Under the pieces are notes generated by a model. It ran no database searches, was not told the origin of the DNA, and saw nothing but the letters and a program-made list of their open reading frames with translations. A DNA stretch of 43,168 bases, taken from positions 1 to 43,168 of the forward strand of contig NZ_RBZY01000033.1 in the NCBI RefSeq assembly GCF_004022425.1, written 5' to 3'. Origin of the DNA: Microbacterium enclense (lineage in GTDB: Bacteria > Actinomycetota > Actinomycetes > Actinomycetales > Microbacteriaceae). Each line of letters opens with the position of its first letter. The stretch's first letter is position 1. Shown here piece by piece: positions 42,033 through 43,168 of the stretch. Position numbers and translations under genes: made by a program.

Positions 42033-42077
42033 GGGGCGGGCTGGTGGCGGGCTGGGTGCCGGGGGGTCGTGGGAGGG
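42033..42077 (+). other. G-rich tract with G-quadruplex potential
   Basis: At least six runs of three or more G occur within 45 bases of the plus strand, separated by one to eight bases. The strand could form a G-quadruplex. It lies in the non-coding stretch after the terminator. Confidence 0.4.
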
Positions 42078-42169
42078 CTGAGGTACTTGCGAGGGCGGGG
42101 CAGACGGGTGGATGCCGCTGCGCCGGGCGGGCGGAGGAGATTCGGCGCGCGGAGGGCCATGAGCCCGGC

Positions 42170-42358
42170 ATCCCCCGAATCCCCTTCCGCCGTTGGTCAG
42201 GCCCGTTCTGGCAGAGCCTTGGTTTCGAGCCGGCCGATCGCGACGAGCTTGCCGCAGCGCTGGCGGACACGCAGAAGGTGCGGCTGTTCCAGCGGACCGG
42301 GCAGCTGAGCCGCGAGGTCGCGTGGTCGCGCGAACTCGGAGGCCGCACCCGGGCGTGA
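42170..42358 (+). pseudogene. Possible 3' remnant of an unrecognised gene
   Basis: The frame ending at TGA 42356-42358 reads protein-like for its last 55 or so residues, with SGPFWQSLGFEPADRDELAAALADTQ and then KVRLFQRTGQLSREVAWSRELG, and has GC-rich third positions. No plausible start or ribosome site precedes it; upstream the frame becomes Arg/Gly-rich noise. No family recognised. The rest of 41973-42545 holds a terminator, a G-rich tract, a 6-3-6 inverted repeat (CTGCGG/CCGCAG, 42402-42416), and nothing else I can support. Confidence 0.35.
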
Positions 42359-42533
42359 CCGCAACTGTGCACCACAGAAACTTCACCCGCGGCGCCTACG
42401 GCTGCGGAAACCGCAGGTAGGTGGCGCTTTGCCTGAGGCTGCAGTCGGCGGCACTCCTCCTCCTCATGGGGCGGTGCGTTGGATCTGTCCCCATTCGGGC
42501 GGGTGGGGCGAGTCCGATGTCGGACCCCCTCGC

Positions 42534-42545
42534 TAGCATGCATAC
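42534..42545 (+). promoter_or_regulatory. Leaderless-type -10 element of the DUF222 gene
   Basis: TAGCAT at 42534-42539, six bases, then ATG at 42546. Confidence 0.5.
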
Positions 42546-43168
42546 ATGACCTTTGATCCGCGTTCGACACCACCCGATGACGGGGCTTCTACCCTGTCGT
42601 CGGTGCTGATCGAGGTTCGTGGAGTGGATGCCGAATTGGCCTCCGCCGAAGCGCGGCGGGTGCGGGCGTTGGCTCGCGCGGGACACCTCGCCCTGGACTC
42701 TTCCGCCGGTGTGCGGGCGTCGTCACGGGCGGCGGAGATGGCGGTACGGGAGGTGGCGTCCGAGATCGCGGCCGCCTCGCACCTGTCCGATCGGAGCGTG
42801 CAGGCGCAAATCGGGCGGGCGATGACCCTCGCCGACGATTTCCCAGTCACGCTCGACGCATGGGAAGCGGGGGTTCTGTCCCGCCTGCACGTGCAGGTGA
42901 TCATGGATGCCGGCATCTCCCTGCCGCAGGATCGTCGCCACGAATTCGATGTCCTCGCCGTCGCCACCGCCGACGGGCTCAGCCCCGGACGGTTGAAGAC
43001 CCGTCTTCTGGCGTTGGCGGAGTCGCTGCAGCCCACGACCCTAACCGAGCGGCACCACCGCGGCCGCCAAACTCGGTGCGTGCGGGTGGTGCCGGGGGAG
43101 GACGGGATGTCCGACCTGATCGCTACGCTCCCCACGGTGCTGGCGGTGGGGATCTACGACCGGCTCGT
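42546..43168 (+). CDS. DUF222/HNH endonuclease-family protein (3' truncated by window)
   Basis: The first 207 codons of a gene running off the right edge. It has the DUF222 pattern of the 13E12 repeat family: RALARAGHLALD, VASEIAAASHLSDRSVQAQIGRAMTLADDFPVTLDAWEAGVLSRLHVQVIMDAG, then LSPGRLKTRLLALAESL. Full-length members are about 400-500 aa and carry an HNH nuclease motif near the C-terminus, which would lie beyond the window. These genes are multicopy in Microbacteriaceae and often near mobile or variable DNA. Confidence 0.88.
   Translation, partial: MTFDPRSTPPDDGASTLSSVLIEVRGVDAELASAEARRVRALARAGHLALDSSAGVRASSRAAEMAVREVASEIAAASHLSDRSVQAQIGRAMTLADDFPVTLDAWEAGVLSRLHVQVIMDAGISLPQDRRHEFDVLAVATADGLSPGRLKTRLLALAESLQPTTLTERHHRGRQTRCVRVVPGEDGMSDLIATLPTVLAVGIYDRL

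Noticed and set aside
42367..42420. 17-codon frame starting at GTG before the DUF222 gene
   Set aside because: No ribosome site or leaderless box, and no supporting structure around it.
1..43168. tRNA, rRNA, insertion sequences, known riboswitches
   Set aside because: No T-loop consensus, rRNA core, transposase motif or recognisable riboswitch core was seen on either strand when reading by eye.

Overview
The window is high-GC DNA with the coding style of an actinobacterium, most likely Microbacterium or a close Microbacteriaceae relative. The pointers are strong GC3 bias, GTG starts, many promoters of the form TANNNT directly 5-7 nt before the start codon, a recurrent GGATGCC/GGCATCC heptamer, and a DUF222/HNH gene at the right edge. 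The assignment is inference from style and gene content; no rRNA or tRNA gene was seen.

Layout. 28-2466: sugar ABC binding lipoprotein under a LacI-type repressor, with a readable sigma70-type promoter bracketed by two operators. 2593-4035: MFS drug exporter. 4057-7581: three-gene 2-oxoacid dehydrogenase operon (E1 alpha, E1 beta, E2; no E3). 7810-8706: propeller-like lipoprotein. 8759-17934: divergent pair of operons. Leftward are a DUF2993 protein and a Tat-exported amidohydrolase. Rightward are an MMPL transporter with a degenerate ABC-ATPase tail, a YhgE/Pip protein, and an OmpR-type response regulator with its kinase. 17950-25083: mostly metabolism (GH43 glycosidase, HisC-like aminotransferase, small membrane protein, low-MW phosphatase, PurB, NagA, zinc alcohol dehydrogenase). 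25099-26063: two small membrane proteins.

The most unusual block is 26164-31098. A leftward set encodes a 19-residue peptide with a consensus Shine-Dalgarno and a 12-bp stem-loop right after its stop codon, a NarL-class histidine kinase, and then SdpC, SdpA and SdpB homologues. These are the toxin precursor and maturation proteins of the Bacillus SDP cannibalism-toxin family. The last gene is a small membrane protein that could be the immunity factor. The matching response regulator is divergent, and a 7-6-7 dyad lies between it and the peptide gene. I read this as a possible peptide-sensing, two-component-controlled antimicrobial peptide system in an actinobacterium. The SdpA/B/C calls rest on family resemblance; the sensing and immunity roles are inference.

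31151-33848: MMPL exporter and divergent MarR repressor around a perfect operator. 33993-38596: Nudix hydrolase, a zinc-ribbon SDR lacking the catalytic Tyr, an MNT/HEPN pair with 20-bp operator-like repeats, a 52-residue leaderless membrane protein, and an acyltransferase-3. 38818-41972: VOC protein, then TetR divergent from a sugar isomerase/oxidoreductase operon over a perfect 20-bp palindrome. 41973-42545 is gene-poor (terminator, G-rich stretch, possible gene remnant). 42546-end is the start of a DUF222/HNH gene cut by the window edge.
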